Origin: Paenibacillus pabuli NBRC 13638
GTDB lineage: Bacteria; Bacillota; Bacilli; Paenibacillales; Paenibacillaceae
DNA length: 64,000 nucleotides
Reading direction: 5' to 3'
NCBI RefSeq assembly: GCF_001514495.1
Contig: NZ_BCNM01000006.1
Location: forward strand, 124,001 to 188,000
Shown here one piece after another: positions 35,801 to 44,786 of the stretch (its first letter is position 1; the number at the start of each line of letters is the position of its first letter). Below the pieces are notes generated by a model. The model saw only the letters and a list, made by a program, of their open reading frames with translations. It searched no databases and had not been told where the DNA came from. The position numbers and the translations under genes are program-made.

Positions 35801-36925
35801 ATGATTACTACGCATACAATGTCCCATGACAACATGGCAGCCGAAATAATGAAGCTTTATTCCATGGAGAAGCCTGTGGTTTCTTTTATCCGTCATAATG
35901 AGAATCTGACGTATCAAGTCGTTGATGAAGCAACTCGGCAGAAGTACCTGCTGCGTATACATCAAGCGGCTTTTGCAAGCATGGCGGGTATTCAGCATAC
36001 ACAGCCAGCCCTTGAAGCCGAGATGAATCTGCTTCAAGAATTGCAGGCTACCGGTCCATTGCGTGTACAGACACCCGTCCGCAATACATCAGGAGAGTGG
36101 GTTACCCTCTGGTTGGACGAAACAGGAAAAGAGATCTGTTGTACCGTTCTGGAATGGATAGAGGGCAGGGATATTAAGCAGGGGGAGCGGCTGACAAAAG
36201 AACAAATTCATGATCTTGGCGTGCAATTGCAGACGCTGCATCAATATGGACGGCGATCAAAGGAAGCGCTCAAGCCGCAGGCAGGTCCAGAGAATTCTGA
36301 AAGTGGACAGAAGATGAATGACCATGAACAGCAAGCGGATAAGGCGATAACCTCGGAGACATCTAGTCATAGTCCTGTCTTGCAGCAAACGGGAGTACGA
36401 CCAGCCTACGGATCAATCAAAGAGAATCTTGTCATGCTGGAGCAATTGGAGGAAGGCGTCAGACGTGGCATCTTTACTCCTGAGGATTTCGATCTGATTC
36501 GCGAGACGTTTGAGAACATTAACGGGCAACTCGAAACGTATCCCCACAATGCCGAGACATGGGGAGTGATTCACGGGGATATTACTCGCGGCAATCTGTT
36601 AGTGTCGGATCAGGGCATATCGATGATTGATTTTTGTTTATACGGTTATGGCTACTATCTCTTTGACGCCGGAGGTGCAGCTCTTATTTTTAATCGGGAG
36701 GAACGGGATGTCTTTCTATCGGGTTATACGGAGCAGACAGGACCACTGGCGAAGCGTGATATTCGGTTAATGGAAGGATTCATGCTGATCTTTACGTTTG
36801 GCTACTTCGCGTTTCAGATGGAGAACGAGGCGAGGCATGATTGGATGAAAGAGCGGATGCCCCTCATATGTAGCAAATTTTGCAGACCATATCTACAGAA
36901 CGAGAGTATTTTCTACGAACTATGA
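35801..36925 (+). CDS. APH-fold phosphotransferase (homoserine kinase II/HipA-like kinase superfamily)
   Basis: A 374-residue aminoglycoside-phosphotransferase-fold kinase. Early FIRHNENLTYQV and YLLRIHQAAF (invariant Lys/Arg region), GVIHGDITRGNLLV as catalytic loop and MIDFCLYGYGYYLFDAG as Mg-binding loop. A hydrophilic insertion rich in Glu, Gln and Ser (about 150-200) separates the lobes. The ATG at 35801 has AAGGAG six nt upstream. Substrate could be an amino acid, sugar or drug. A monocistronic gene. Confidence 0.82.
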   Translation: MITTHTMSHDNMAAEIMKLYSMEKPVVSFIRHNENLTYQVVDEATRQKYLLRIHQAAFASMAGIQHTQPALEAEMNLLQELQATGPLRVQTPVRNTSGEWVTLWLDETGKEICCTVLEWIEGRDIKQGERLTKEQIHDLGVQLQTLHQYGRRSKEALKPQAGPENSESGQKMNDHEQQADKAITSETSSHSPVLQQTGVRPAYGSIKENLVMLEQLEEGVRRGIFTPEDFDLIRETFENINGQLETYPHNAETWGVIHGDITRGNLLVSDQGISMIDFCLYGYGYYLFDAGGAALIFNREERDVFLSGYTEQTGPLAKRDIRLMEGFMLIFTFGYFAFQMENEARHDWMKERMPLICSKFCRPYLQNESIFYEL

Positions 36926-36999
36926 GGTTGGTCTTTCCTATTGGATGAGTTCATCTGTATGATAAATAAATGCTAGTATATAATGTGAAATAATGAAAG

Positions 37000-37028
37000 G
37001 GCGTCCTGAAGATCAGGAGGCTCTTTTT
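37000..37028 (+). terminator. Terminator after the APH-fold kinase
   Basis: GCGTCCTGA - AGA - TCAGGAGGC with one mismatch, then CTCTTTTT. Confidence 0.7.
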
Positions 37029-37142
37029 GTATTCGTTTGTATTCGTTTGATGATGTATGCAGCCATTTATAAAGAAAGTATAAACTCTGCGAAGAGATGT
37101 ATATTCTTCGCTACAATACAGCTATGGGAGGACGGGACAGCA

Positions 37143-37853
37143 ATGAGAGACAGCGTGAACATACTGCTGGTGGAGGATGACCCTGAGATCGCCCGTATTC
37201 TTCGAGATCATCTGCGGCATGAGGGATATGAAGTGACTTGGGCATCAACTGGCATGGAGAGCTGGGAAGACTTCAAGGAGGGGACGTATCAGTTAGTACT
37301 GCTGGATCTGATGCTGCCGGAGATGGATGGGTTCACGGTATGCAAAAATATCAGGCTGATCAGTGACGTGCCGCTGCTCATGATGAGTGCACGGATCGAG
37401 GAAGAGAGCAAAATTAGGGGTCTTGGCCTGGGGGCCGACGATTACATTACCAAACCTTTTAGTCTGGCTGAACTCAGTGCACGCATTGAATCCCACCTGA
37501 ACAGGTACCGAAGATATCAGGGTAAGAAGCTCGATTCGGGTATGCAGTCGTACAATGACGGGTTACGAATCGATACGTTGAATCAGCAGGTGCACCTTCA
37601 TGCAACGAATGTGATCCTGACCAACAAGGAATGGAGCTTGCTTACACTGCTTGCCTCTCACCCAGGTCGTGCATTCACCAAGGCTGAACTCTATGAACAT
37701 GTCTGGGGTCAGCCGGAATCGGGAAACTCCAGCACGGTCACGGTTCATGTGAAGAGTCTTCGAGCGAAGCTTGGAGACGAACCGCATCATCCACGCTGGG
37801 TGCAAACGGTATGGGGCAGTGGTTATCGATTTGTCGGGGAGCCCGTGGAATGA
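37143..37853 (+). CDS. OmpR-family response regulator
   Basis: A 236-residue regulator. REC: E11/D12/D13, phospho-acceptor D55 (LLDLMLP), K104 (ITKPF). The winged-helix output domain (about 140-235) ends in VQTVWGSGYRFVGE. The ATG at 37143 has GGGAGG upstream; the frame extends further 5' but lacks a site. It overlaps its kinase gene as ATGA. The targets are unknown; the downstream lipoprotein and PH-domain genes are candidates. Confidence 0.93.
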   Translation: MRDSVNILLVEDDPEIARILRDHLRHEGYEVTWASTGMESWEDFKEGTYQLVLLDLMLPEMDGFTVCKNIRLISDVPLLMMSARIEEESKIRGLGLGADDYITKPFSLAELSARIESHLNRYRRYQGKKLDSGMQSYNDGLRIDTLNQQVHLHATNVILTNKEWSLLTLLASHPGRAFTKAELYEHVWGQPESGNSSTVTVHVKSLRAKLGDEPHHPRWVQTVWGSGYRFVGEPVE

Positions 37854-39319
37854 AGTTGAAATACTGGTTGATGATCGCTTTTCTCATTGTGATGTTCCTG
37901 CCTGTTGTTACTGGATGGACGCTGTTCTCGCTATACAACCATTACAACGATCAGCGAGCCGTGTCCGAATATGTGGAACTGTCCAGTCGTATGGCTCCCA
38001 TCGAGCAGGCATTATCTGATCCAAGTCTGTACCAGTTGCAATCCTCGCAACCTCATGAAGAGCTCTCCAAACTGGCAAATGATCAGGTTAGCTTCAACCT
38101 CTATTTGCCATCAGGCATACGGGTATACGCATCTGAATCTGACGCACTGTCTGTGGGTGTGGGGGGTTATAACGTTAGAGGTGCGGAATTGTATCGGGAT
38201 CTGTACGATATGCAATTGAAGCACCGGACCTTTTCACTCAAGAAGCCTGTATGGGAAAAGGGTGAGTTGATCGGTATTTACGAGATAACGATGCTGCGTA
38301 CAGACTGGCTGGAAGGCATTTCCTTGCGCACCGCATGGGTGGTAGGCTGCTTGGTGATTTTCTTTGCTGCTCTCTATGGGACGGTGCTCTGGCTGCTATC
38401 GAGAAAACTCTTTCGTCCCATGCAACGACTGATGGAGCGAATGGATGCTTTTGCTCAAGGAACAGATGTTAAGGATTCATTCCCGGTTCGCTATGATGAA
38501 ATGGGGATATTAATGCAGCAATTCGATGCGATGCAGGATACAGTCAGGCGGACGCAGATCAAAGTGAAGCAGGAGCAAAAAGAGAAAGAGCTTATGGTCG
38601 CTTCGCTATCCCATGATCTGAAGACACCATTAATGTCCATTAGTGCCTCTGCGGAAGTACTTAGCGATGATCGGCAGCTGGAACACCTTGAAAGGCGGGA
38701 ATACCGGGAAGTGCTGTTTGGAAATGTGAAGCGGATGAAACAGATGATTAGTGAACTTGAGATGTATACGGCACTGGGCTCTAGTGAGTCGGAGATGGTC
38801 ATGGTTGAGGTGGAAGGAGAAGAGTTCTTCGACATGTTGCTGGGAAGGTATGGGGGGCTCGCCGAGCGTGAACATGTTGATGTAAGGACGGTTGTTCGCA
38901 CAGACCACCTGTACCGGGTTCATCCCGAACAACTGATGCGCCTGACAGATAATCTGATTACCAATGCACTACGCTATACGAGGACGAATGGTGTAATGGG
39001 TTTGGGGGTAATCGCTTCAGATCAGCCGCTGCCGAAATGGATCATTCCTTCGCTGGGTTTGGAGTTGAATGAGTATAGGATAGGATCTACTTTGATTCTG
39101 GTCCATAACGAAGGGCAGGCTATTCCAGGGGAACAGCTTGATCGCATATTCGAGCCCTATGTTCAACATCTGAACCAGAAGGGGAAGGGGGGAGCAGGCA
39201 GTTCGGGTCTGGGATTAAGTATAGCCAAACGGATTGCCATACGGCATGGAGGAGATATGCGTATGTGGTCATCTGAGGGATATGGGACACTGGCAGTATG
39301 TCGATTGCCCGAAATATAG
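37850..39319 (+). CDS. Sensor histidine kinase
   Basis: A membrane kinase of 489 residues. TM1 (about 6-30), an extracellular domain of about 120 residues, TM2 (about 160-185), HAMP (FRPMQRLMERMDAF), a HisKA box with H255 (SHDLKTP), N box (LTDNLITNALRYT) and G box (GSSGLGLSIAKRI). It should phosphorylate the regulator encoded just upstream. The ATG at 37850 overlaps that gene's stop. No known sensor fold is seen. Confidence 0.93.
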   Translation: MKLKYWLMIAFLIVMFLPVVTGWTLFSLYNHYNDQRAVSEYVELSSRMAPIEQALSDPSLYQLQSSQPHEELSKLANDQVSFNLYLPSGIRVYASESDALSVGVGGYNVRGAELYRDLYDMQLKHRTFSLKKPVWEKGELIGIYEITMLRTDWLEGISLRTAWVVGCLVIFFAALYGTVLWLLSRKLFRPMQRLMERMDAFAQGTDVKDSFPVRYDEMGILMQQFDAMQDTVRRTQIKVKQEQKEKELMVASLSHDLKTPLMSISASAEVLSDDRQLEHLERREYREVLFGNVKRMKQMISELEMYTALGSSESEMVMVEVEGEEFFDMLLGRYGGLAEREHVDVRTVVRTDHLYRVHPEQLMRLTDNLITNALRYTRTNGVMGLGVIASDQPLPKWIIPSLGLELNEYRIGSTLILVHNEGQAIPGEQLDRIFEPYVQHLNQKGKGGAGSSGLGLSIAKRIAIRHGGDMRMWSSEGYGTLAVCRLPEI

Positions 39320-39348
39320 AACATTCGAAACAGGAGAGGAAGATTAGA

Positions 39349-40440
39349 ATGATGAATAAAGGATGGATGATGATTGCTACTGCCTTGCTGGCAGGCTCAT
39401 TGTTTGGAGGATGTACGGAGAAGGGCATGGTCGCTATGTCAGGTGATGAGATGATCGAGAAGGTTGTATCTGCGGAAACAGAACCCGCCTCATATTATGC
39501 TGAGGGTGTGATGAAAGTATGGACAGATGACAAGCTAACTAACACGATGCATATCAAGGAATGGGTAGACGGTCAAACTGGACGAAAGCGCACGGAAACA
39601 GAGGAGAATGGCAAGGTAAGCTATGCAGTCAATAACGGAACGGAGATTACAATCTACGAAAAAGAGACGGGAACAGCGTATTCGATGGACGTATCCGACA
39701 TGGGTGAACAGCCTAAACAAACCCAGAAGCAGATGTTGGTCGATCAGCTGGAACGATTGCGGGATTCCCATGATGTGGATATGAAGGGACAGGAAAAGCT
39801 TCACGGACAGGATGTCATCCATATTAAACTGACGCCGAAGGAGGAAGGTGTATTATCCATTTCTTCGGAGTATTGGGTAGATCCCAAAACGTGGATGATT
39901 GTTAAAGTCATCAGCGAGTATGGTGATGGGAAATCAGAAATGGTCTACGATCCGATTCAATATGATCCCAAATTTGCTGAGGATACCTTCGTAATCAACA
40001 TTCCGAAGGGGGTTGATGTGAAGAACCTGAATGATCTGAGCCAGAGCTCGGAAGTGACCCTGGAGGAAGCGGAAAGCGCATTGGGACAACCCTTTTTGCA
40101 GTATAAGGGCGAAGGAATGAAGCTGTCGCGTATTGAGATGTCCCATACGGGTGGTGAGCTGAACCGGGATGAAGTGACCATGTATTATGTGCGCAACGAT
40201 AAGGTTGAAATAAGCCTGACAGTATTCAAGTCGCCGGAAGAAAATGTGGACGAAACGCTGCTGCCCGATGAGTCGTCGATTGCAGTTCGGGACACACAGG
40301 GTTTGTATATGAAGAGTATCCGGAACATATCATGGAATGAGAGTGGGCTGCGTTACTCTGTTATGGGTGAGAATGAGGATTGGACGAAGGAGAAACTTCA
40401 AGCTTGGACAAAAGAACTGAAGCTGCCCAATCAGTCTTAA
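39349..40440 (+). CDS. LolA-fold lipoprotein (MucB/RseB- or YdhJ-like)
   Basis: A 363-residue lipoprotein with lipobox FGGC near residue 22. The middle part has WVDGQTGRKRTET, VIHIKLTPKEEGV, EYWVDPKTWMIVKV and YDPKFAEDTFVINIPKGV, the pattern of outer-membrane-lipoprotein-sorting-like (LolA-fold) proteins of Gram-positives. The C-terminal third resembles DUF4367. The gene follows the two-component system by 29 nt. GGAGAGG precedes the ATG at 39349. It may sense or signal at the envelope; function not established. Confidence 0.75.
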   Translation: MMNKGWMMIATALLAGSLFGGCTEKGMVAMSGDEMIEKVVSAETEPASYYAEGVMKVWTDDKLTNTMHIKEWVDGQTGRKRTETEENGKVSYAVNNGTEITIYEKETGTAYSMDVSDMGEQPKQTQKQMLVDQLERLRDSHDVDMKGQEKLHGQDVIHIKLTPKEEGVLSISSEYWVDPKTWMIVKVISEYGDGKSEMVYDPIQYDPKFAEDTFVINIPKGVDVKNLNDLSQSSEVTLEEAESALGQPFLQYKGEGMKLSRIEMSHTGGELNRDEVTMYYVRNDKVEISLTVFKSPEENVDETLLPDESSIAVRDTQGLYMKSIRNISWNESGLRYSVMGENEDWTKEKLQAWTKELKLPNQS

Positions 40441-40458
40441 TTTTATTGTAGGAGAGAG

Positions 40459-40965
40459 TTGAGTCACGCAATGAATAATACAGAACATAACACCGGAGAA
40501 CTGCGGCGTCTCCACCCGAAAGTTAAAAAGGCAACAGCCCTGACGGCCCTGATGGTCAATGGGCTGTTGACTCTTCTTGCCATCATTTATCTGATCGTAG
40601 CATGGGTTCAGGACTGGGTACTGTGGCCGGGATGGATCAGTTTGGGTCTCTTTGTTCTGTCCCTGATCTGGTACGCCGGGGTTCTTCCCGGATTGCGTCA
40701 CCGTCATTTCAGTTTTCGGGTTGCCGAAGATGAGCTGGAGATTCATTCAGGCTGGCTGTGGCATACGGATACGATTGTGCCGATGACGCGTGTACAGCAG
40801 GTGGAGCTGGAGAGCGGCCCGCTGCTGCGGAAGTACGGGCTTGCCAAAGTCAGCATCGTTACGGCTGCGGCTACACTCCACATTGCCGGCCTGGAGCGGG
40901 ATGAGGCGGAGAAGCTGAAACGGAGTATCGGACATCTGGCAAAGGTGGAAGATCGCGATGAATGA
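40459..40965 (+). CDS. YdbS-type bacterial PH-domain membrane protein
   Basis: A 168-residue protein with two adjacent membrane helices (about 32-80) followed by a bPH2 domain (about 85-160, FSFRVAEDELEIHSGWLWHTDTIVPMTRVQQVEL split by loops). Start is uncertain: TTG at 40459 sits 4 nt after AGGAG, while ATG at 40471 is 16 nt from it. It overlaps the next gene by 8 nt. YdbS/YdbT pairs in B. subtilis contribute to resistance to certain antimicrobial peptides, so a membrane-defence role is likely here. Confidence 0.87.
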   Translation: MSHAMNNTEHNTGELRRLHPKVKKATALTALMVNGLLTLLAIIYLIVAWVQDWVLWPGWISLGLFVLSLIWYAGVLPGLRHRHFSFRVAEDELEIHSGWLWHTDTIVPMTRVQQVELESGPLLRKYGLAKVSIVTAAATLHIAGLERDEAEKLKRSIGHLAKVEDRDE

Positions 40966-42466
40966 ACCGAAGCGACTGCATAAGCTGTATATCTTATTTC
41001 CTTTTATTAGTGCAATGAAGTCTGTTATTCCGGTCATTATTTTGCTCATTATCAAAGGCGTGAACTGGAGCGAGTTTCCCTGGTACGATTATGCTGCAGC
41101 AGTTGTATTGGTTACGCTGCCTTTTATTCTGTATGGCTGGTTTAGATGGCGTAAATTCAGCTATACACTTCAGGCAGACCGGATTGTGCTGCGCCGGGGC
41201 ATATTTGTTCGGGAGGAAAAATCAATTTTTTTCAGCCGCATTCATTCCATCCAGACACAACAGCCCCTGATTCAGCGCATATTCCGGCTGGCACAGCTTA
41301 AGATCGAGACGCCAGGTGGCAATGCAGAAGCCGATGGTTTATTGCCCGCTCTGGCGATTGCAGAGGCCGAGCAGGTTGAACAGTGGTTGTACCAGAAGCG
41401 AAGTGAAGCGGCTAGAAGTGACCAAGCAGTTGTCTTCCCTGAAGGCAGTGTGGAGCAAGTTGACGTTGAGACACCAGAGGGTCCAGAGAAGAGAGAGGTA
41501 CCTCCATTTGTATCCGAGCTGCCTGTACAGCGTGAGCAATTGCTTCGCCTTTCGGCCGGCAGGCTGTTTGCCGGAGCGCTTACAACGATGAATTTACCGC
41601 TTGTCGTGGTATTTGGTGCAGGGGTCTATTCATTCGCGGATGATCTGCTGCCGGATCACTTCTATGAAAGTCTGGTCGAGCAGGCTGGGCAGCTGCCAGC
41701 GATCTGGTGGCTTGGACTAGTTCCAGTCATGTTTCTGTTGGCTTGGATTCTGTCGGCTGTGCTGTTTACGATTAAGTACGCCGGATTTACCGTGGAGCAG
41801 GAAGGTGGGAATATTGCCATAGTCTCTGGTTTGCTGGACCGGAAGAAGCATGTATTTTCCCCTGGTAAGGTACAGGCAGTGGAGGTCAAGGAGGGCCTGT
41901 TGCGTCAGCCATTTGGCTATGCCGAGGTGGAGATTTATGTTCTGACTTCCGAGACTGAGAAAAAAATGATGCTCCATCCGTTGCTGCCGATGCGTGACGT
42001 GAACGAACTATTGGGTCGAATTGTGCCACAATTTGAATTGCAGCTAACTGCTGTACGGCCTCCGGCTCGCGCTCGCTGGCTTTTCCTACGTTGGAAGCTG
42101 CTTGTTGCAGCAGTGTTGGGTACGGCAGGAACCGTGTTCCTTGGTCCCATTGGTGCATTACTGTTCCTCCTTCTGCCTCTATGTGCTGTATGGGGATATG
42201 GATGCTTTAAGGATGAAGGACTTAGTATTCGTGGCAAACAGCTGATGCTCCGCCACCGGGCAATATCCCGATCTACGGCGCTGATGCGCCGCCCTCATGT
42301 AGTCACGGTTGATACGGTCGCCACGTCGGGGCAGCGAAAACGATCGTTGTTAACGGTTAGAGCTAGGCTAATGGTGAACCGGGGCGGCTGGAAAGCGACG
42401 TTCATGGAACAAGAGCATGTGAGCGTGGTGAAGGATTGGATGCGCCAGGCTTCCACCTCTGTGTAG
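40958..42466 (+). CDS. YdbT-type bacterial PH-domain membrane protein
   Basis: A 502-residue partner of the YdbS-like protein, with three bPH2 modules. Module 1 has RIVLRRGIFVREEKSIFFSRIHSIQ, interrupted by no gaps, module 2 has NIAIVSGLLDRKKHVFSPGKVQAVEV-like bases, and module 3 is shorter (about 405-500, LMLRHRAISRSTALM). Membrane helices flank them at about 12-55, 200-265 and 370-395. The two proteins are translated from overlapping genes and probably form a complex. Confidence 0.86.
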   Translation: MNEPKRLHKLYILFPFISAMKSVIPVIILLIIKGVNWSEFPWYDYAAAVVLVTLPFILYGWFRWRKFSYTLQADRIVLRRGIFVREEKSIFFSRIHSIQTQQPLIQRIFRLAQLKIETPGGNAEADGLLPALAIAEAEQVEQWLYQKRSEAARSDQAVVFPEGSVEQVDVETPEGPEKREVPPFVSELPVQREQLLRLSAGRLFAGALTTMNLPLVVVFGAGVYSFADDLLPDHFYESLVEQAGQLPAIWWLGLVPVMFLLAWILSAVLFTIKYAGFTVEQEGGNIAIVSGLLDRKKHVFSPGKVQAVEVKEGLLRQPFGYAEVEIYVLTSETEKKMMLHPLLPMRDVNELLGRIVPQFELQLTAVRPPARARWLFLRWKLLVAAVLGTAGTVFLGPIGALLFLLLPLCAVWGYGCFKDEGLSIRGKQLMLRHRAISRSTALMRRPHVVTVDTVATSGQRKRSLLTVRARLMVNRGGWKATFMEQEHVSVVKDWMRQASTSV

Positions 42467-42507
42467 GGATGAAAATACAAAGTGCGAAATGATAAATGAA
42501 CAGATTG

Positions 42508-42542
42508 AAGGCTGCCGTGTTTGAAAAGGCAGCCTTTTTCTA
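42508..42542 (+). terminator. Terminator after the PH-domain pair
   Basis: AAGGCTGCC - 11 nt - GGCAGCCTT followed by TTTC. Confidence 0.88.
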
Positions 42543-42684
42543 TGATTTACATCTGGAATGGTGCTGATCCACGCTGTATTTTAATATTTTGCTGCTGCGA
42601 ATGAAGTTTAAATGGCAAATAATACATTTATTAGGTTTATTTTTGAGGCATAATGAAAGGGAACAAAGGGGAGGGGGTCTAGCT

Positions 42685-43350
42685 GTGAATGACGATCGTC
42701 AAAAGGACGATGTGACAAACAGCCAGCCAGGTGGATGGAAACATGCCGGATTGCTGCTGGATGGAGTGGGCATATCGAATCTGGGAGATTTCATATACAT
42801 CGTGGCGATTAACCTCATGGTGCTGAACATGACCCATTCCCCTGCGGCTGTAGCGGGTCTGTGGATCATCTCGCCTATCACCTCGGTATGCACCAAGTTT
42901 TGGTCTGGAAGTATCATTGATCGCTATGATCAACGACAGCTGATGATTGGTGCCGATCTGATACGGGCTTTATTGGTGGCGGCGCTGCCGCTGATGTCCA
43001 GCTTATGGATGATGTACGCAGTGATGTTTCTGATCAGTATGTCTTCCTCCATATTCGTTCCCTCTTCTCAGGTGTATATTACCCGGCTGGTGCCTGCTGA
43101 GGGGCGCAAACGCTTTAACTCCTTGTAAGCCTTGATCAGCTCAGGAGCGTTTATTACCGGCCCGGCAGTCGCAGGAGTGATGCTGATTTATCTATCACCA
43201 GCGGCTGCGATTTATGCCAATGCGGTTTCCTTTGCGGGTTCTGCGTTGATTTTAATGTTTCTTCCGAAGTTGGGCATTGGAGAGCAGAACAAAGGAAGCG
43301 GAGGTCGACTGACGCCCCGAATTAATGCTCAGGATTGGGAGCAGTACTGA
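42685..43350 (+). pseudogene. Truncated, nonsense-interrupted MFS transporter
   Basis: A GTG at 42685 with GGGGAGGGGG upstream opens an MFS sequence (ISNLGDFIYIVAINLMVL, FWSGSIIDRYDQRQLMIGAD). An in-frame TAA at 43126-43128 interrupts it after RKRFNSL. The same frame continues with ISSGAFITGPAVAGVML, which is the expected next helix. It then ends at 43350 after about 220 codons, about half of a normal 400-residue MFS protein. So two lesions: a point nonsense and loss of the 3' half. A sequencing error could explain only the first. Confidence 0.8.
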
Positions 43351-43681
43351 GCTTAAGCAAAGCCGAAGGTGACGATCGAGTATCTTCATTGCTGAACGAT
43401 TAATGGTAATGGGTGCCTGAAAACCCAAACCGAACTGTGGCTCATACATACAGTGTAATAACCACAGATAGTGCACAAAGGAGTGATTGTTAAGCGGGAT
43501 TAGTGTATGCGCTTTCCTGTTTAAACGTATTAACTCATTTATGTGATAAAAGCTTACAATGAATAACGTAATCATGCAGAGGAAATGGAAAAGAGCAAAC
43601 ATTAACAAATAAATCGTTAAGTTTGTTGACACTGATCTTCCGGTCGATTAATCTTAATGAGAAAGTAGTCAAAACTTCAAT
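43351..43681 (+). other. Non-coding stretch between MFS remnant and riboswitch
   Basis: No intact gene. It presumably contains the deletion junction of the MFS gene. TTGACA at 43625-43630 is a possible -35 for the glycine-riboswitch transcript; the matching -10 (TAATCT, 17 nt on) is weak. Confidence 0.45.
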
Positions 43682-43710
43682 TATCATTCTGATCCAAGAT
43701 CAGAATGATA
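43682..43710 (+). repeat. 29-nt perfect inverted repeat
   Basis: TATCATTCTGATC (43682-43694), CAA, then GATCAGAATGATA (43698-43710): 13 perfect pairs with a 3-nt spacer. It lies about 18 nt before the first glycine aptamer and has no T-tract, so it is not a terminator. It may be an operator or a 5' stabilising hairpin. Confidence 0.7.
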
Positions 43711-43727
43711 CCATACAGCGAATGAAA

Positions 43728-43990
43728 ACGAGCGGGAGAGACCTGGGCAGGCTGAGATATGGCTGGCATTCAGGCACCGAAGGAGCAAGCTGCTGCGCAC
43801 CCGGCGCAGCGGTTAATCTCTCAGGTAAATGTACCATCGTTGGACGCAACTCTGGAGAGTGCGCGAAATGCGCCACCCAAGGGGTATATGATCAAGCGGC
43901 AAGGTAGGCAAGGTGTGTAACCTGTGAAATCCAGGGAAGGCATCTAACGTGCTTCTTATCATGAAACTCTCAGGTATCGAGGACAGAGAG
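43728..43990 (+). promoter_or_regulatory. Tandem glycine riboswitch
   Basis: Aptamer 1: GCGGGAGAGACC, GCACCGAAGGAGCAAG, CTCTCAGGTAAA, GTACC. Linker and aptamer 2: GGACGCAACTCTGGAGAG, GCGCCACCCAAGGGG, AAACTCTCAGG, GAGGACAGAG. These are the conserved blocks of the gcvT motif in both units. Aptamer 2 has CACCCAAGG where CACCGAAGG is usual, and a longer variable arm. A terminator follows at 43980. It precedes sdaAB-sdaAA, linking glycine level to serine breakdown. Confidence 0.92.
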
Positions 43991-44020
43991 AGGGCTAAAG
44001 GCCTTCTCCTGTCCTTTTTC
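43979..44020 (+). terminator. Expression-platform terminator of the glycine riboswitch
   Basis: AGGACAG ... CTGTCCT followed by TTTTC; the inner arm AGAGG...CCTTCT is imperfect. The 5' arm overlaps the aptamer 2 end, as needed for switching. Confidence 0.8.
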
Positions 44021-44096
44021 ATGTCAACATTCAGTAATGAAGGAACATTATGGTTCAGGTCTGGATGGAATGACTATTATAAATGGAGGGTTTACG

Positions 44097-44786
44097 ATGC
44101 GTTTTAAAGACGTTTTTTCAATTATTGGTCCGTCAATGACAGGTCCATCAAGTTCACATACAGCTGGAGCGGCACGATTGGGACGAATTGCTCGACAATG
44201 GCTGGGATGCACGCCGGAACGCGCTCGGCTTACTCTGTACGGCTCCTTTGCCGATACGTATCAGGGACATGGCACGGATCTTGCGTTAATCGGTGGTTTG
44301 CTTGATTATGTCACCGATGATCCGCGTATTCCAGATGCCGAGCAATACGCAGAGGAAGCGGGTATGGAAGTAGAGTTTTATACAAGCGGCCTACCGGCTC
44401 CCCATCCGAATACGGTCAAGATTGAATTGTGGCATGGAGAGCGCGAATGTTCTTTGATCGGTGCATCCATTGGTGGTGGCAGTGTATCGGTACATGCATT
44501 GAATGATTTCCGGGTACAGATCAGCGGAGAGTTTCCGACGCTTGTTCTGCGTCATTCAGACAAAGCCGGGGTACTTGCTTCAGTGACGTCCACAATCAGC
44601 TCGTCAGGTGTGAATATCGGTTATATGCAAGTGGATCGGAAAGCCCGGGATGGCGAAGCCTTGACTGCGATGGAGATGGATGGTGTGCCAAACCCCGAGA
44701 TGTTGAATCGTCTGCGATCTCTGGATCATGTTCTTGAAATTCGCGTCATCGATTTGAAGAGAGGAGTGGAGCCGGATGCGATTTAA
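44097..44786 (+). CDS. sdaAB: L-serine ammonia-lyase, beta subunit
   Basis: A 229-residue SdaAB. MRFKDVFSIIGPSMTGPSSSHTAGA at the start, split here by the G-P-S-M motif, YGSFADTYQGHGTDLALIGG in the middle and a C-terminal ACT domain (about 150-220, LRHSDKAGVLASVTS). With SdaAA and a 4Fe-4S cluster it converts L-serine to pyruvate and ammonia. The ATG at 44097 has GGAGGG upstream. Its stop overlaps the sdaAA start by 11 nt. Confidence 0.95.
   Translation: MRFKDVFSIIGPSMTGPSSSHTAGAARLGRIARQWLGCTPERARLTLYGSFADTYQGHGTDLALIGGLLDYVTDDPRIPDAEQYAEEAGMEVEFYTSGLPAPHPNTVKIELWHGERECSLIGASIGGGSVSVHALNDFRVQISGEFPTLVLRHSDKAGVLASVTSTISSSGVNIGYMQVDRKARDGEALTAMEMDGVPNPEMLNRLRSLDHVLEIRVIDLKRGVEPDAI

Noticed and set aside
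43252..43632. A 126-codon - strand frame across the end of the MFS remnant
   Set aside because: It runs antisense to recognisable MFS sequence, has no RBS and no family pattern.
43623..43907. A 94-codon frame through the glycine riboswitch
   Set aside because: The bases are explained by conserved aptamer motifs; there is no ribosome site.
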